From positions 186,001 to 250,000 of the forward strand of contig NZ_JYIV01000027.1 of assembly GCF_000956405.1 (NCBI RefSeq): DNA of 64,000 nucleotides. The letters are read 5' to 3'. Position numbers and translations under genes: made by a program. This document shows positions 7,186 to 14,747 of this stretch, piece by piece. Position 1 is the stretch's first letter. Each line of letters opens with the position of its first letter. Below the pieces are notes generated by a model. It did not search any database and was not told the origin of the DNA. It worked only from the letters and a program-made list of their open reading frames with translations. Origin of the DNA: Microbacterium oxydans (GTDB lineage Bacteria; Actinomycetota; Actinomycetes; Actinomycetales; Microbacteriaceae).

Positions 7186-7851
7186 TCAGACCGTCAGATC
7201 GCTGCTCTCCGCAAGACGTCGCTCCGCTGCGGACTGGCCGCTGGCGAGGTGCGCCGGCACGATGCGACGCAGTGCTTCCGTGTCACGAGCCGTCATCGCC
7301 TCCAGGATGATGCGATGCTCGTCCGCCATCGCGAGCAGGTCGTCGTGCTGACCGAACAGCCATCGCAGACGAGTGAGGAAGACGGCGATCAGCTCGCCGA
7401 GCATCTCGTTCGCGGCGAGTTCGACGGCCACCTCGTGGAACTCCGCTGCGGCGATCCGCGCAGCCTCGGAATCCTCCGCGCGGGCTGCGGCGAGCTCGCG
7501 CTCGTAGGCGGCCCTGATGCGGGCGATCCCGGCCTCGTCGTGCCGCTCCGCGGCGAACACGAAGATCAGCGTCTCGATGGCCTCGCGCACCTCGGCGAAA
7601 TCCTGGATGTCACGGTGCGTGAACTCCCGCACGACCGCCCAGGTGCGAGGACGGGCGACGACGATCCCCTCCGCGACGAGCGTGCGGATGGCTTCGCGCA
7701 CCGGAAGGCGCGACACGTTCAGCTCCGCCGCGATGTCCCGCTCGACGAGTCGCGCACCGGGCTTGCGTCGGCCGAGGATGATGTCATCGCGCAGGATGCG
7801 TGTGACCCGCACCGACTCGAGTTCTCCGCCTGCTGCTATAGCCCCCGCCAT
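7186..7851 (-). CDS. GntR-family regulator, FadR/FCD type
   Basis: A 221-residue regulator. Residues about 10-75 are the GntR winged helix (GARLVERDIAAELNVSRLPV, then REAIRTLVAEGIV). Residues about 90-210 are an all-helical FCD ligand domain with the family pattern FAEVREAIE, EFHEVAVELAAN and DEHRIILEAM, whose Asp/His residues usually bind a metal and an organic acid. A longer frame begins at 7959, but ATG 7851 matches the usual start of the HTH. A palindrome at 7890-7901 lies about 40 bases upstream and is the probable autoregulatory operator. Target pathway unknown; the downstream neighbour is the coiled-coil pair and the upstream one the NADP-binding protein. Confidence 0.87.
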   Translation of the reverse strand: MAGAIAAGGELESVRVTRILRDDIILGRRKPGARLVERDIAAELNVSRLPVREAIRTLVAEGIVVARPRTWAVVREFTHRDIQDFAEVREAIETLIFVFAAERHDEAGIARIRAAYERELAAARAEDSEAARIAAAEFHEVAVELAANEMLGELIAVFLTRLRWLFGQHDDLLAMADEHRIILEAMTARDTEALRRIVPAHLASGQSAAERRLAESSDLTV

Positions 7852-7889
7852 CTGGGCATTCTCGCATTCCCGGCGGTGTTCCTCAACTT

Positions 7890-7901
7890 TTGGTATCCCA
7901 A
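7890..7901. promoter_or_regulatory. candidate GntR/FadR operator
   Basis: TTGGTATCCCAA, a near-perfect dyad of the TTGGTAT-CCAA type bound by FCD-group GntR regulators, about 40 bases upstream of the GntR start. Confidence 0.45.
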
Positions 7902-7965
7902 GGCTCCGACCGGTGTGCTCCCGGCACGCGGGCGAGAGGACGCTTTCCCTCGCCCGCATCGCCGA

Positions 7966-8607
7966 TCAGGGCAGACGGTTCGCGCGTGCGAGGTTCGCCG
8001 TCAGCTCCTCCGCGTTCTGCCGGACGACGTACGCCGGACGGTCGCGCTCGACGCGCCACGACTCGCTGAGCGGACCGACGTTGACGGTGTCGAAGCCCGC
8101 TTCGTCGTAGAAACGCGTCACGAATGCGACAGCCTCGGCGTCATCACCGGCGGTGGCCAGCGCCCGGCGGTTCGGCGTGCCGGCAGGAGTGCCGTCCGAG
8201 GTGATCTCCGCGGCGTAGATGTGGTTGAAGGCCTTCGCGATCTTGGAGTTCGGGAGTGCGCGCTGCACCAGCTCAGACGTCGTGGTCTCCCCCTTGTCGA
8301 GTGCCTCGATGTGCCCGTCGCGCTCGAAGTAGTAGTTGTTCGTGTCGAGCACGATCTTGCCGGCGAGCTGCTCGGCCGGCAGGTCGTCGATCGCGCGGAG
8401 CGGCACCGTGACGACCGCGACATCCGCAGCAGCGGCGGCATCCTCCGCAGTGGCGGCACGAGCGTTCGGGCCGAGCTCGGCGACCAGGTCGGCGAGCGTC
8501 TCCGGTCCTCGTGAGTTCGCGATCACCACGTCGTACCCGTTCGCGATCGCCACGCGTGCGACCTGGCTGCCGATGTGTCCTGCACCGATGATTCCGAGAG
8601 TTGTCAT
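7966..8607 (-). CDS. NADPH-dependent F420 reductase-like / NADP oxidoreductase
   Basis: A 213-residue Rossmann protein. It opens with LGIIGAGHIGSQVARVA (GxGxxG dinucleotide site, residues 4-20) and VVIANSRGPETL. In the second group the Ser-Arg is where NADP phosphate is read in the F420H2:NADP oxidoreductase family. Later segments VVTVPLRAI, LDTNNYYFERDG and AFNHIYAAEI match that family, to which many single-domain oxidoreductases of unknown substrate also belong. Whether F420 or another cofactor is used cannot be told. It stands alone upstream of the GntR regulator. Confidence 0.8.
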   Translation of the reverse strand: MTTLGIIGAGHIGSQVARVAIANGYDVVIANSRGPETLADLVAELGPNARAATAEDAAAAADVAVVTVPLRAIDDLPAEQLAGKIVLDTNNYYFERDGHIEALDKGETTTSELVQRALPNSKIAKAFNHIYAAEITSDGTPAGTPNRRALATAGDDAEAVAFVTRFYDEAGFDTVNVGPLSESWRVERDRPAYVVRQNAEELTANLARANRLP

Positions 8608-8663
8608 GTCGGCACCAACGCCGGGAGCGCGGGGCTATTCCCGTCGCGTCTTCCGGTGACGAT

Positions 8664-9098
8664 TCAGCTGCGGGTGAGCGCGTCCTCTGCTGCGACCCAG
8701 GCGAGCATGGCGCATTTGACGCGTGCGACGTACTTCGACACCCCACCGAGCGCTGCGGCGTCCCCGAGCAGCTCCTCGTCGGGTTCGATCTTGCCGCGGG
8801 AGCGCATCGCCTCACGGAATGCGGCGATGCGCACCTCGAGATCTTCGACGCTGAGCCCCTCGGCGAGCTCTGCCAGCAGCGAGGCGGATGCCTGCGAGAT
8901 CGCGCACCCGTGGCCCTCCCAGGCGATCGCCTCGACGCTGCCGTCGGCTCCGCGGTGCACCTGGAGGGTGATCTCATCGCCGCAGGTCGGGTTCAGCTGG
9001 TGCGACTGCGCCGGGATCTCCTCCCGCAGCCCGTACCCGTGCGGGGTGCGCGAGTGGTCGAGGATCAGCTCCTGGTACAGGTTCTGCAGGTCGCTCAT
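8664..9098 (-). CDS. sufU: SufU iron-sulfur cluster assembly / sulfur-transfer protein
   Basis: A 144-residue SufU protein, the zinc-binding sulfur acceptor for SufS in Gram-positive bacteria. Its three conserved cysteines are visible: NPTCGDE, GHGCAISQAS and VKCAML, with the Asp of the first motif as the fourth zinc ligand. Its N-terminal part (LYQELILDHSRTPHGYG) is also typical. ATG 9098 overlaps the sufS stop by four bases (ATGA), so the pair is translated in a coupled way. The rest of the SUF operon (sufBDC) is not in this window. Confidence 0.95.
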   Translation of the reverse strand: MSDLQNLYQELILDHSRTPHGYGLREEIPAQSHQLNPTCGDEITLQVHRGADGSVEAIAWEGHGCAISQASASLLAELAEGLSVEDLEVRIAAFREAMRSRGKIEPDEELLGDAAALGGVSKYVARVKCAMLAWVAAEDALTRS

Positions 9099-10402
9099 GC
9101 GCCCCTCCGGAAGAAGTCGATGGCTCCGGCGACGCCTTCGATCACGGCCTCCACCTCGGCGTCGGTCGTGTACAGATAGGTGCTCGCCCTGGTGGAGGAT
9201 GTCACACCGAGCCGGCGGTGCAGCGGCTGTGCGCAGTGGTGCCCGACACGCACCGCGATGCCGAGATCGTCGAGGAACTGCCCCAAGTCGTGGGAGTGGA
9301 TGCCCTCGACTTCGAAGCTCGCCAGTCCGACCCGGGGCAGGTCGATGTCGGCGCCGAGCACGCGCACGCCGTCGATCGCACTCAGACCGTCGACGAGTCG
9401 CCGACCGAAAGCCGCCTCGTGTGCGGCGATGCGCGGCATCCCGACCTCGGTCAGGTAGCCGACCGCCGCGGCGAGCGCGATCGCCTGCGACACCCGCTGA
9501 GTGCCTGCCTCGAAGCGCTGCGGCGGCGCGAGGTACTCGGCTTCGGTCGTGGTGACCGTCGTGATCATCGACCCGCCCGTCAGGAACGGTGGCATCGCGG
9601 CCAGCACCTCGCGGCGACCGTAGAGGGCGCCGATCCCCGTCGGTCCGAGCATCTTGTGGCCGGAGAGCACGGCGAAGTCCACATCGAGCGCGCGCACGTC
9701 GAGGGGCAGATGCGGTGCCGACTGGCAGGCGTCGAGCAGCGTCAGCGCGCCGACCTCACGGGCGAGTGCGACCAGCTGCTCCACGGGGTTGATGACTCCC
9801 AGCACGTTCGAGACGTGTGTGAAGGCGACGAGCTTGGTTCGTGCCGTGATCAGCTCGGCGGCGATGTCGAGCCGCAGGGCACCGTCGTCGTCGAGGGGGA
9901 TCACCTTCAGGGTGGCGCCGGTGCGCGCCGCGAGCTCCTGCCAGGGGATGAGGTTCGCGTGGTGCTCCATCTCCGTGGTCACGATCTCGTCACCCTCTCG
10001 CAGCCGCAGGCGCTCCGCCGCCGCACCGCCGCGCCCGAGCGACGCGTTCGAGAGGGAGTAGGCGACGAGGTTGATCGCCTCGGTCGCGTTGGAGGTCCAG
10101 ACGATCTCGTCATCGTCGGCACCCACGAATCGCGCGACGGCCGCACGGGCGTCCTCGAACAACTCGGTCGCCTCGGCGGCGAGCGTATGCGCACCACGAT
10201 GCACAGCCGAGTTCATCGATGTGGCGAAGTCGCGCTCGGCGTCGAGCACAGCCAGTGGTCGCTGCGACGTCGCCCCGGAGTCCAGGTACACCAGCGGACG
10301 CCCGTGCACCTGCGCCCCCAGGATCGGGAAGTCCCCGCGGATGCGCCGCACCTCGGCATCGTTCAAGGGGGCGATCACGTCGACACCGGGAGAAGCGCTC
10401 AT
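9095..10402 (-). CDS. sufS: SufS group II cysteine desulfurase
   Basis: A 435-residue PLP enzyme that takes sulfur from L-cysteine, leaving alanine, and passes it to SufU. PLP lysine is K250 in LSGHKMLGP; the persulfide cysteine is C390 in RVGHHCAQP, the short loop of group II enzymes. THVSNVLG and EMEHHANLIPW are further family motifs. Start ATG 10402 has a GGAGGG next to it and a GAAAAT hexamer six bases before, so it may be leaderless. It overlaps sufU by four bases. Assignment secure. Confidence 0.96.
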   Translation of the reverse strand: MSASPGVDVIAPLNDAEVRRIRGDFPILGAQVHGRPLVYLDSGATSQRPLAVLDAERDFATSMNSAVHRGAHTLAAEATELFEDARAAVARFVGADDDEIVWTSNATEAINLVAYSLSNASLGRGGAAAERLRLREGDEIVTTEMEHHANLIPWQELAARTGATLKVIPLDDDGALRLDIAAELITARTKLVAFTHVSNVLGVINPVEQLVALAREVGALTLLDACQSAPHLPLDVRALDVDFAVLSGHKMLGPTGIGALYGRREVLAAMPPFLTGGSMITTVTTTEAEYLAPPQRFEAGTQRVSQAIALAAAVGYLTEVGMPRIAAHEAAFGRRLVDGLSAIDGVRVLGADIDLPRVGLASFEVEGIHSHDLGQFLDDLGIAVRVGHHCAQPLHRRLGVTSSTRASTYLYTTDAEVEAVIEGVAGAIDFFRRGA

Positions 10403-10445
10403 CCCTCCATTTTCCCACCTGCGGACCAGGGGTGGGCGCGAAGGG

Positions 10446-10826
10446 TCAGGGACCATCGAGAGTCTTCGCGTCGGCGGCCGCGTCGTAGCGGTCCTGCGCC
10501 TCGCGCACGTCCTCGACATGGGACTCCGCCCAGACCTGCAGCGCCTGGAGCGGCGCATACAGCGTGCGCCCGAGCGAAGTGAGCAGATAGCGGGAGTGCC
10601 CGTCGTCTCCGACGCCGCGCTCCAGCATCCCGTCGCGCTCGAGCGCACGGAGTGTGTCGATGAGGACCTTCTTCGTGATGCCGTCCATGCGTGTGTGCAG
10701 CTCGCCGAAGCGCAGCGGCTGTTCGTACAGGAGGACGACGATCATCGCGGTCCATTTGTTCGCGATGCGCGCGAGTGACGCGCGCGACGGGCAACTGGCC
10801 GAGAACACCGTCCACGTGTTCGACAT
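10446..10826 (-). CDS. HxlR-family transcriptional regulator
   Basis: A 126-residue winged helix protein. It has the HxlR pattern: N-terminal Cys (SASCPSRASLARIANKWT), then LRFGELHTRMDGITKKVL and TLRALERDGMLER, and the wing with YLLTSLGRTL. Such proteins often sense reactive carbonyls or quinones through the N-terminal Cys. The start is ATG 10826 with ggagggg upstream; a longer frame to 10901 would cross the divergent promoter. It is divergent from the NTF2-like gene, which it probably controls through the dyad at 10841-10858. Confidence 0.9.
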   Translation of the reverse strand: MSNTWTVFSASCPSRASLARIANKWTAMIVVLLYEQPLRFGELHTRMDGITKKVLIDTLRALERDGMLERGVGDDGHSRYLLTSLGRTLYAPLQALQVWAESHVEDVREAQDRYDAAADAKTLDGP

Positions 10827-10840
10827 CCGCTGCCCCTCCC

Positions 10841-10858
10841 GGTGACGTTGAAGTAACC
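10841..10858. promoter_or_regulatory. candidate HxlR operator
   Basis: An 18-base imperfect dyad, GGTGACGTTGAAGTAACC, 14 bases upstream of the HxlR start in the divergent gap. Most positions are symmetric (GGT-AC at one end, GT-ACC at the other). Confidence 0.4.
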
Positions 10859-10915
10859 GCGCCCCTGCCGAGACGCTGGATGCTCCACAGTACCGACCCA
10901 TCGAGAAGGAGCATC

Positions 10916-11338
10916 ATGTCGGCGATCGACGTCGTAGGACAGTACGGTGCGGCCATGGCCGCCGGAGACATGGAGGCGCTGTCGGCGACCTTCCATCCGG
11001 ACGCCGTCTGGCACCAGCCCGGAGCGAACCAGCTGTCAGGGGATCACGTCGGCCCCGACGCGATCATCGCGCACCTGGGTCGATTCATGCAGCTGAGCGG
11101 AGGCACATTCGTCCTCGAGACGGACTTGGCGACCGAGAGCGGCGCCCTGGTATCCGCCACCGTGCGATTCCGTGCACAGCGCCAGGCGCGGGACGACGGC
11201 GATCAGCACGTTCTCGATCAGCACGTTCTCGATCAGCACGGTGTCGACGTGTTCCGCGTCGCCGATGACCGCATCGTCGAGGTCTGGCTGATGAGCGAGG
11301 ACCAGGATGCGGAGGATCGCTTCTGGGGCACGGCCTGA
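10916..11338 (+). CDS. SnoaL/NTF2-like domain protein
   Basis: A 140-residue cone-fold protein of the SnoaL/DUF4440 type: VGQYGAAMAAGDMEAL at the N-terminus, then FHPDAVWHQPG, LATESGALVSATVRFRA and the final DRIVEVWLMSEDQ. Members include small isomerases, hydrolases and ligand-binding proteins; nothing here fixes the role. ATG 10916 follows an agaaggagc ribosome site. A 15-bp in-frame tandem repeat at 11201-11245 produces DQHVL-DQHVL-DQHGV in a surface loop, a probable recent expansion. Divergent from and probably regulated by the HxlR gene. Confidence 0.8.
   Translation: MSAIDVVGQYGAAMAAGDMEALSATFHPDAVWHQPGANQLSGDHVGPDAIIAHLGRFMQLSGGTFVLETDLATESGALVSATVRFRAQRQARDDGDQHVLDQHVLDQHGVDVFRVADDRIVEVWLMSEDQDAEDRFWGTA
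11201..11245 (+). repeat. 15-bp in-frame tandem repeat inside NTF2-like gene
   Basis: Unit GATCAGCACGTTCTC occurs twice exactly and a third time with changes at its end (GGTGTC). Because the unit is five codons, copy changes would keep the frame. Confidence 0.9.
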
Positions 11339-11361
11339 TCCGTCCCCTGATTCGCGCGATG

Positions 11362-11390
11362 CCGGGCGGTCACGGACCTCGACCGCCCGG
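11362..11390 (+). terminator. terminator hairpin after NTF2-like gene
   Basis: Perfect 9-bp stem CCGGGCGGT/ACCGCCCGG with an 11-base loop, 23 bases after the stop. There is no T-run, as is usual for actinobacterial terminators. Confidence 0.6.
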
Positions 11391-11402
11391 TGTCCGCACC
11401 CC

Positions 11403-11408
11403 TAAGCT
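11403..11408 (+). promoter_or_regulatory. -10 element (TAAGCT) for leaderless lysE-family gene
   Basis: TAAGCT followed by exactly six bases and ATG 11415; no ribosome site is present. Confidence 0.5.
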
Positions 11409-11414
11409 CATCCC

Positions 11415-12062
11415 ATGATCGCCCAGGACACGCTGCTCGCCTTCATCGTCGCGGCGTTCATCATGGTCGTCATCCCCGGGCCGACCGTGCTCTTCACGAT
11501 CGGCCGAGCCATGGCGCTCGGCCGGATGGGGGGATTCCTCAGCGTCCTCGGCACGGCGGCCGGATCGATCGTGCTCGTCGTCGCGGTGGCTCTCGGCGTC
11601 GGCACCGTGATCGCGCAGTCGGTCGTGCTGTTCACGATCGTCAAGGTGCTGGGCGCCGGGTATCTGATCTTCCTCGGCATCCAGGCCATCCGCCACCGGA
11701 GAGAGGCGGCCAGGGCCATGGCCACGACGCAGGCCAGACGCTCCGGCTGGCGACTGTTCACGGAGGGTTTCGTCGTCGGCGTCACGAACCCGAAGTCGAT
11801 CGCGTTCTTCCTCGCGATCCTCCCCCAATTCGTCGATCTGCAGGCTGGATCGGTGCCGGCACAGCTGGTCCTGCTCGGGGTGATCGTCGTCGTGATCGGT
11901 GTGACCTGCGACGCCGTATGGGTGCTCCTGGCGAGCGCCGCCCGCGACTGGTTCGGCCGCTCGCCCCGACGCATCGAGGCGATGGGGGCGACCGGTGGCG
12001 GGTTGATGATCGCTCTCGGCGCGTTCCTGCTGGTGTGGAGTGAGAAGCCGGCCACCGCCTGA
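11415..12062 (+). CDS. LysE/RhtB-family amino acid exporter
   Basis: A 215-residue inner-membrane exporter of the LysE superfamily with about six hydrophobic helices. The N-terminus has the family stretch MVVIPGPTVLFTIGRAMALG, with the helix-1 Pro-Gly-Pro. Then come LGAGYLIFLGIQAI and the conserved loop FVVGVTNPKSIAFFLAILPQFV. These proteins export amino acids or related metabolites by proton exchange; the substrate cannot be read from sequence. It appears leaderless. It is convergent with DUF1206 with only 10 bases between stops. Confidence 0.92.
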   Translation: MIAQDTLLAFIVAAFIMVVIPGPTVLFTIGRAMALGRMGGFLSVLGTAAGSIVLVVAVALGVGTVIAQSVVLFTIVKVLGAGYLIFLGIQAIRHRREAARAMATTQARRSGWRLFTEGFVVGVTNPKSIAFFLAILPQFVDLQAGSVPAQLVLLGVIVVVIGVTCDAVWVLLASAARDWFGRSPRRIEAMGATGGGLMIALGAFLLVWSEKPATA

Positions 12063-12072
12063 ACGCGCAGGA

Positions 12073-12873
12073 TCACATCCGGGCGAAGCGGGCCCTGGCG
12101 ATGCAGAAGACGCCGTAGACGGCGAACCCCGCGCCGACCGCTCCCAGGACGAGCCCGCCCAGGGGCAGATCGAGCAGACTGTGCAGGGCGGCATCGAGCC
12201 CTGCCCCCTTCTCCGGGTCCTGCGTGACGGCGGCGACGACAAAGAGCACTCCGGTCACGGCCACGGCGATGCCCTTGCCGAGGTAGCCGATCACTCCCAG
12301 CGTCACGATGCCCCCGCGGGCGACTCCGGACGGCAGGTCGAGCAGCTTCTCGAAACCGCGGGTGAAGCCGCCGACGACGAACCCGACGCCCACCCCGACG
12401 ACCGAGAGCCCCACGACGACCAGCAGGGCCACGCCACCCGGAGCCGAGAGCAGGACAGCGCTGAGTGTCTTCGATGCCGTCTCCGAATCGGCTTTGCCGC
12501 CCACGGCGTAGATCAGAGCCATGCCGCCGACCACGAGGTAGGCGGCTGCGATGCCGAAGAGCTTGACGCGCTGGCCCCACTTCTTGGTCTCGGCCGGGTC
12601 GGCGGCGAGGAAGGCACTCGCGATCTGCCACACGGCCAGCGCGATCAGCCCGGCGGCCACGAGCACGAGCAGCAGCCCACCGATCGGGCTCTGACGGATC
12701 TGCTCCATCGCTCCGTCCTGGTCGGCGTCACCGGAGGCACCCGCCGCGATGGAGATCGCCACCGAGCCGATGATGACGTGGATGAGGCCGAGCACGACGA
12801 AGCCGACACGGGCGATCCGTCGGAACGTCGACGACCTCTTGGCCACGCGTGCCGCGTGCTTGACCGTGCTCAT
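12073..12873 (-). CDS. DUF1206 membrane protein
   Basis: A 266-residue membrane protein with six hydrophobic helices arranged as three similar pairs, the DUF1206 pattern. Each repeat has an Arg-rich lead and an ARxGFxxLGxxH-like helix: RIARVGFVVLGLIHVIIG, KLFGIAAAYLVVGG and GVIGYLGKGIAVAVTG. Function of the family is unknown. ATG 12873 lies six bases after TACGCT, so it is probably leaderless. Confidence 0.85.
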   Translation of the reverse strand: MSTVKHAARVAKRSSTFRRIARVGFVVLGLIHVIIGSVAISIAAGASGDADQDGAMEQIRQSPIGGLLLVLVAAGLIALAVWQIASAFLAADPAETKKWGQRVKLFGIAAAYLVVGGMALIYAVGGKADSETASKTLSAVLLSAPGGVALLVVVGLSVVGVGVGFVVGGFTRGFEKLLDLPSGVARGGIVTLGVIGYLGKGIAVAVTGVLFVVAAVTQDPEKGAGLDAALHSLLDLPLGGLVLGAVGAGFAVYGVFCIARARFARM

Positions 12874-12879
12874 CGTTGC

Positions 12880-12885
12880 AGCGTA
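12880..12885 (-). promoter_or_regulatory. -10 element (TACGCT) for DUF1206 gene
   Basis: TACGCT on the minus strand, six bases before ATG 12873. Confidence 0.45.
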
Positions 12886-12935
12886 TCCGTCGTGCGGATT
12901 CCCACCGAGGGGCTTGATTTCGCGCCGCCCATCAC

Positions 12936-13568
12936 TCAGGCGCGTGCCACCGGCTGCCGGAGGATCGTGCGCAGCTTCGCCGGGTCGGCGCGGCGCAGAT
13001 CGCTCAGGTAGATCTCGTGATGGAGCCCCCGCATCTGCAGCCCGTTGTCGGGGATGAAGTGGTGATGCAGCTCTTCGAGCACCCGTCCTTCGTCGTCGAA
13101 CGGTCCGATATGGAGTGTCTGCACGCAGGTGCCCTCCTCGAGGGTCTGCAGCCGCACGGAGTCGAGCGCCGGGAGCGGCTCCTTCTTCTTCGCGGCCTTC
13201 TGCGACACGGAGTCGACGGCTGCCGCGAACATCTCCGGGTTGACGTGATCGCCGACCATGATCATCATCGTCCACAACCAGGCCGACTTGTCGCGGCGCG
13301 AGGTGAACGACTCCATGTCGGGTGCATGCCACAACCCTTCGAGGGGCATGACCACGGCGTCGATGCCGAGGTCGTTCCGGCTCGCGAACTTCAGCGCGTA
13401 TGCCAGGGGGAACAGCGCCGACACAGCATCCCGGTAGGCCGGCGCGGTGTTCGGGTCTCCTGCCCCGTCGATCATGAGGTACTGCAGGGGCGGCACCTCG
13501 ACCACGCGGAACTCGCCCCGCTTCGCCCGATACGCGTCGAGCGTCTTCTTGAGATCGATCGCCGCCAT
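12936..13568 (-). CDS. GyrI-like small-molecule-binding domain protein
   Basis: A 210-residue stand-alone GyrI-like (SHS2-fold) protein: the opening DLKKTLDAYRAKRGEF, MIDGAGDPN, the central MPLEGLWHA and a late HIGPFDDEGRVLEELHHHF. Such domains bind drugs or small hydrophobic ligands; some hydrolyse them. ATG 13568 has GGGAGGCACGTG upstream; the longer frame to 13628 lacks a site. It follows an AraC gene that carries a GyrI-like domain of its own, 84 bases upstream on the same strand, so the two probably respond to related compounds. Confidence 0.8.
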   Translation of the reverse strand: MAAIDLKKTLDAYRAKRGEFRVVEVPPLQYLMIDGAGDPNTAPAYRDAVSALFPLAYALKFASRNDLGIDAVVMPLEGLWHAPDMESFTSRRDKSAWLWTMMIMVGDHVNPEMFAAAVDSVSQKAAKKKEPLPALDSVRLQTLEEGTCVQTLHIGPFDDEGRVLEELHHHFIPDNGLQMRGLHHEIYLSDLRRADPAKLRTILRQPVARA

Positions 13569-13652
13569 CACGTGCCTCCCTGGATCGTGCGCCCAGTGTC
13601 GCACGGGCCACGGACACGGGGTGGGCACGCACGCGCACCCACCCCTTCGGCC

Positions 13653-14519
13653 TCAGGCCGGCTCGACCGGAAGCCAGAGCTCGCACGACGCGGAGTCGCC
13701 GCTGAACTCGAGGTAGCGCACGATCGACGGACCGGGACGCAGCCGCCACGGGTTCGAGGGGAACCACTCGGTCGCCGTGGCAGCCCACAGCGTCTGCAAC
13801 GTCTCGGGGAAGGGGCCGCTGGCGGCGAAGACCGCCCATGAGCCCTCTTCGACCGGGAGCACGTCGAGGTCGTCCGGAGCCGATGCATTGTTCTGCACCG
13901 CGACTCCGTGCAGATACGTCAGCAGCGAGCCTTCCGGAGCATCGGGTTCGACATCTGCCGTGACGGCCAGGATCCCGGACGGCTCTGCATCGCCGAGACC
14001 CTTGAGACGCGCATGCTCTTCGGGTGGGATCGCCGCGATGTGCGCCTGGATGTGCGGATTGACGCCTTCGTGGATCAGCGGAACCTCGACGGCGTGACCG
14101 ACGAGCACGAGTGCGGGGCGGTGGCTGATGGTGACGTGCATGGGGATGCTCCCTTCGACGCTCAGGCGGAACCGGAGCGTGGGTTGTGTTCGAAGAGGAC
14201 CCCCGTCACGGCGCGCATCGGCCGGGCCGATGCCGTGCACCGCACGGAAGGCGCGAGCGAACGCCTCGACCGAGCCGTACCCGTGGCGCACGGCCACGTC
14301 GAGCAGGCTCGGAGCGCCCGCCGCGAGTGCCGCTCCCGCGTGCGTCATCCGGCGACGACGCACGTACTCCGAGAGCGGCATCCCCGCCAGCGCCGAGAAC
14401 ATCCGACGCAGGTGGTACTCCGTCGTGCCGTGCTCACGGGCGAACGTGTCGACGTCGATCTCCCCCACGACACCGTGGGTGTCGACGAGGTCGACCAGGG
14501 CGTTCAGCGTGCCGATCAT
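13653..14519 (-). CDS. AraC-family regulator with GyrI-like ligand domain
   Basis: A 288-residue regulator in the order HTH first, sensor second. Residues 1-100 hold two AraC helix-turn-helix units (HLRRMFSALAGMPLSEYVRR and LLDVAVRHGYGSVEAFARAF). Residues about 125-288 form a GyrI-like effector-binding domain (RPALVLVGHAVEVPL, GHP-type end WRLRPGPSIVRYLEF). This is the Rob/BmrR-like layout for drug sensing. Start ATG 14519 is favoured: GGAGG lies five bases upstream, while ATG 14531 has none. The stand-alone GyrI protein follows. Confidence 0.88.
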   Translation of the reverse strand: MIGTLNALVDLVDTHGVVGEIDVDTFAREHGTTEYHLRRMFSALAGMPLSEYVRRRRMTHAGAALAAGAPSLLDVAVRHGYGSVEAFARAFRAVHGIGPADARRDGGPLRTQPTLRFRLSVEGSIPMHVTISHRPALVLVGHAVEVPLIHEGVNPHIQAHIAAIPPEEHARLKGLGDAEPSGILAVTADVEPDAPEGSLLTYLHGVAVQNNASAPDDLDVLPVEEGSWAVFAASGPFPETLQTLWAATATEWFPSNPWRLRPGPSIVRYLEFSGDSASCELWLPVEPA

Positions 14520-14561
14520 GAGGTCCTCCATTCCCCACCATCGTCGCCGCGCACCGCATAC

Positions 14562-14595
14562 GCCGACCCGACTTCTCCGGTCGGATCGGGTCGGC
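14562..14595 (-). terminator. terminator hairpin after metS
   Basis: Perfect 10-bp stem GCCGACCCGA/TCGGGTCGGC with a 14-base loop, 18 bases past the metS stop. Confidence 0.6.
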
Positions 14596-14612
14596 TCTCC
14601 GCCGACGCCCGA

Positions 14613-14747
14613 TCAGAGCTCGACGGGAGGCGCCGGCTCCGTCTCCGCTTCCTCCGGATGCCGCGCGAGGTTCACGATGCCGGCGACCAGACCGCCCCAG
14701 ACCGTGACCATGGCGATGATCATCATGACGATCGCGACCGGAGTCAT
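14613..14747 (-). CDS. metS: MetS, small subunit of methionine/alanine NSS importer
   Basis: A 44-residue membrane peptide: one N-terminal helix (VAIVMMIIAMVTVWGGLVAG) followed by IVNLARHPEEAETEP. This is the pattern of MetS, the small partner that Corynebacterium glutamicum MetP needs for methionine uptake. ATG 14747 overlaps the metP stop by four bases (ATGA), the arrangement expected for a coupled subunit. Called from reading the minus strand directly. Confidence 0.85.
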   Translation of the reverse strand: MTPVAIVMMIIAMVTVWGGLVAGIVNLARHPEEAETEPAPPVEL

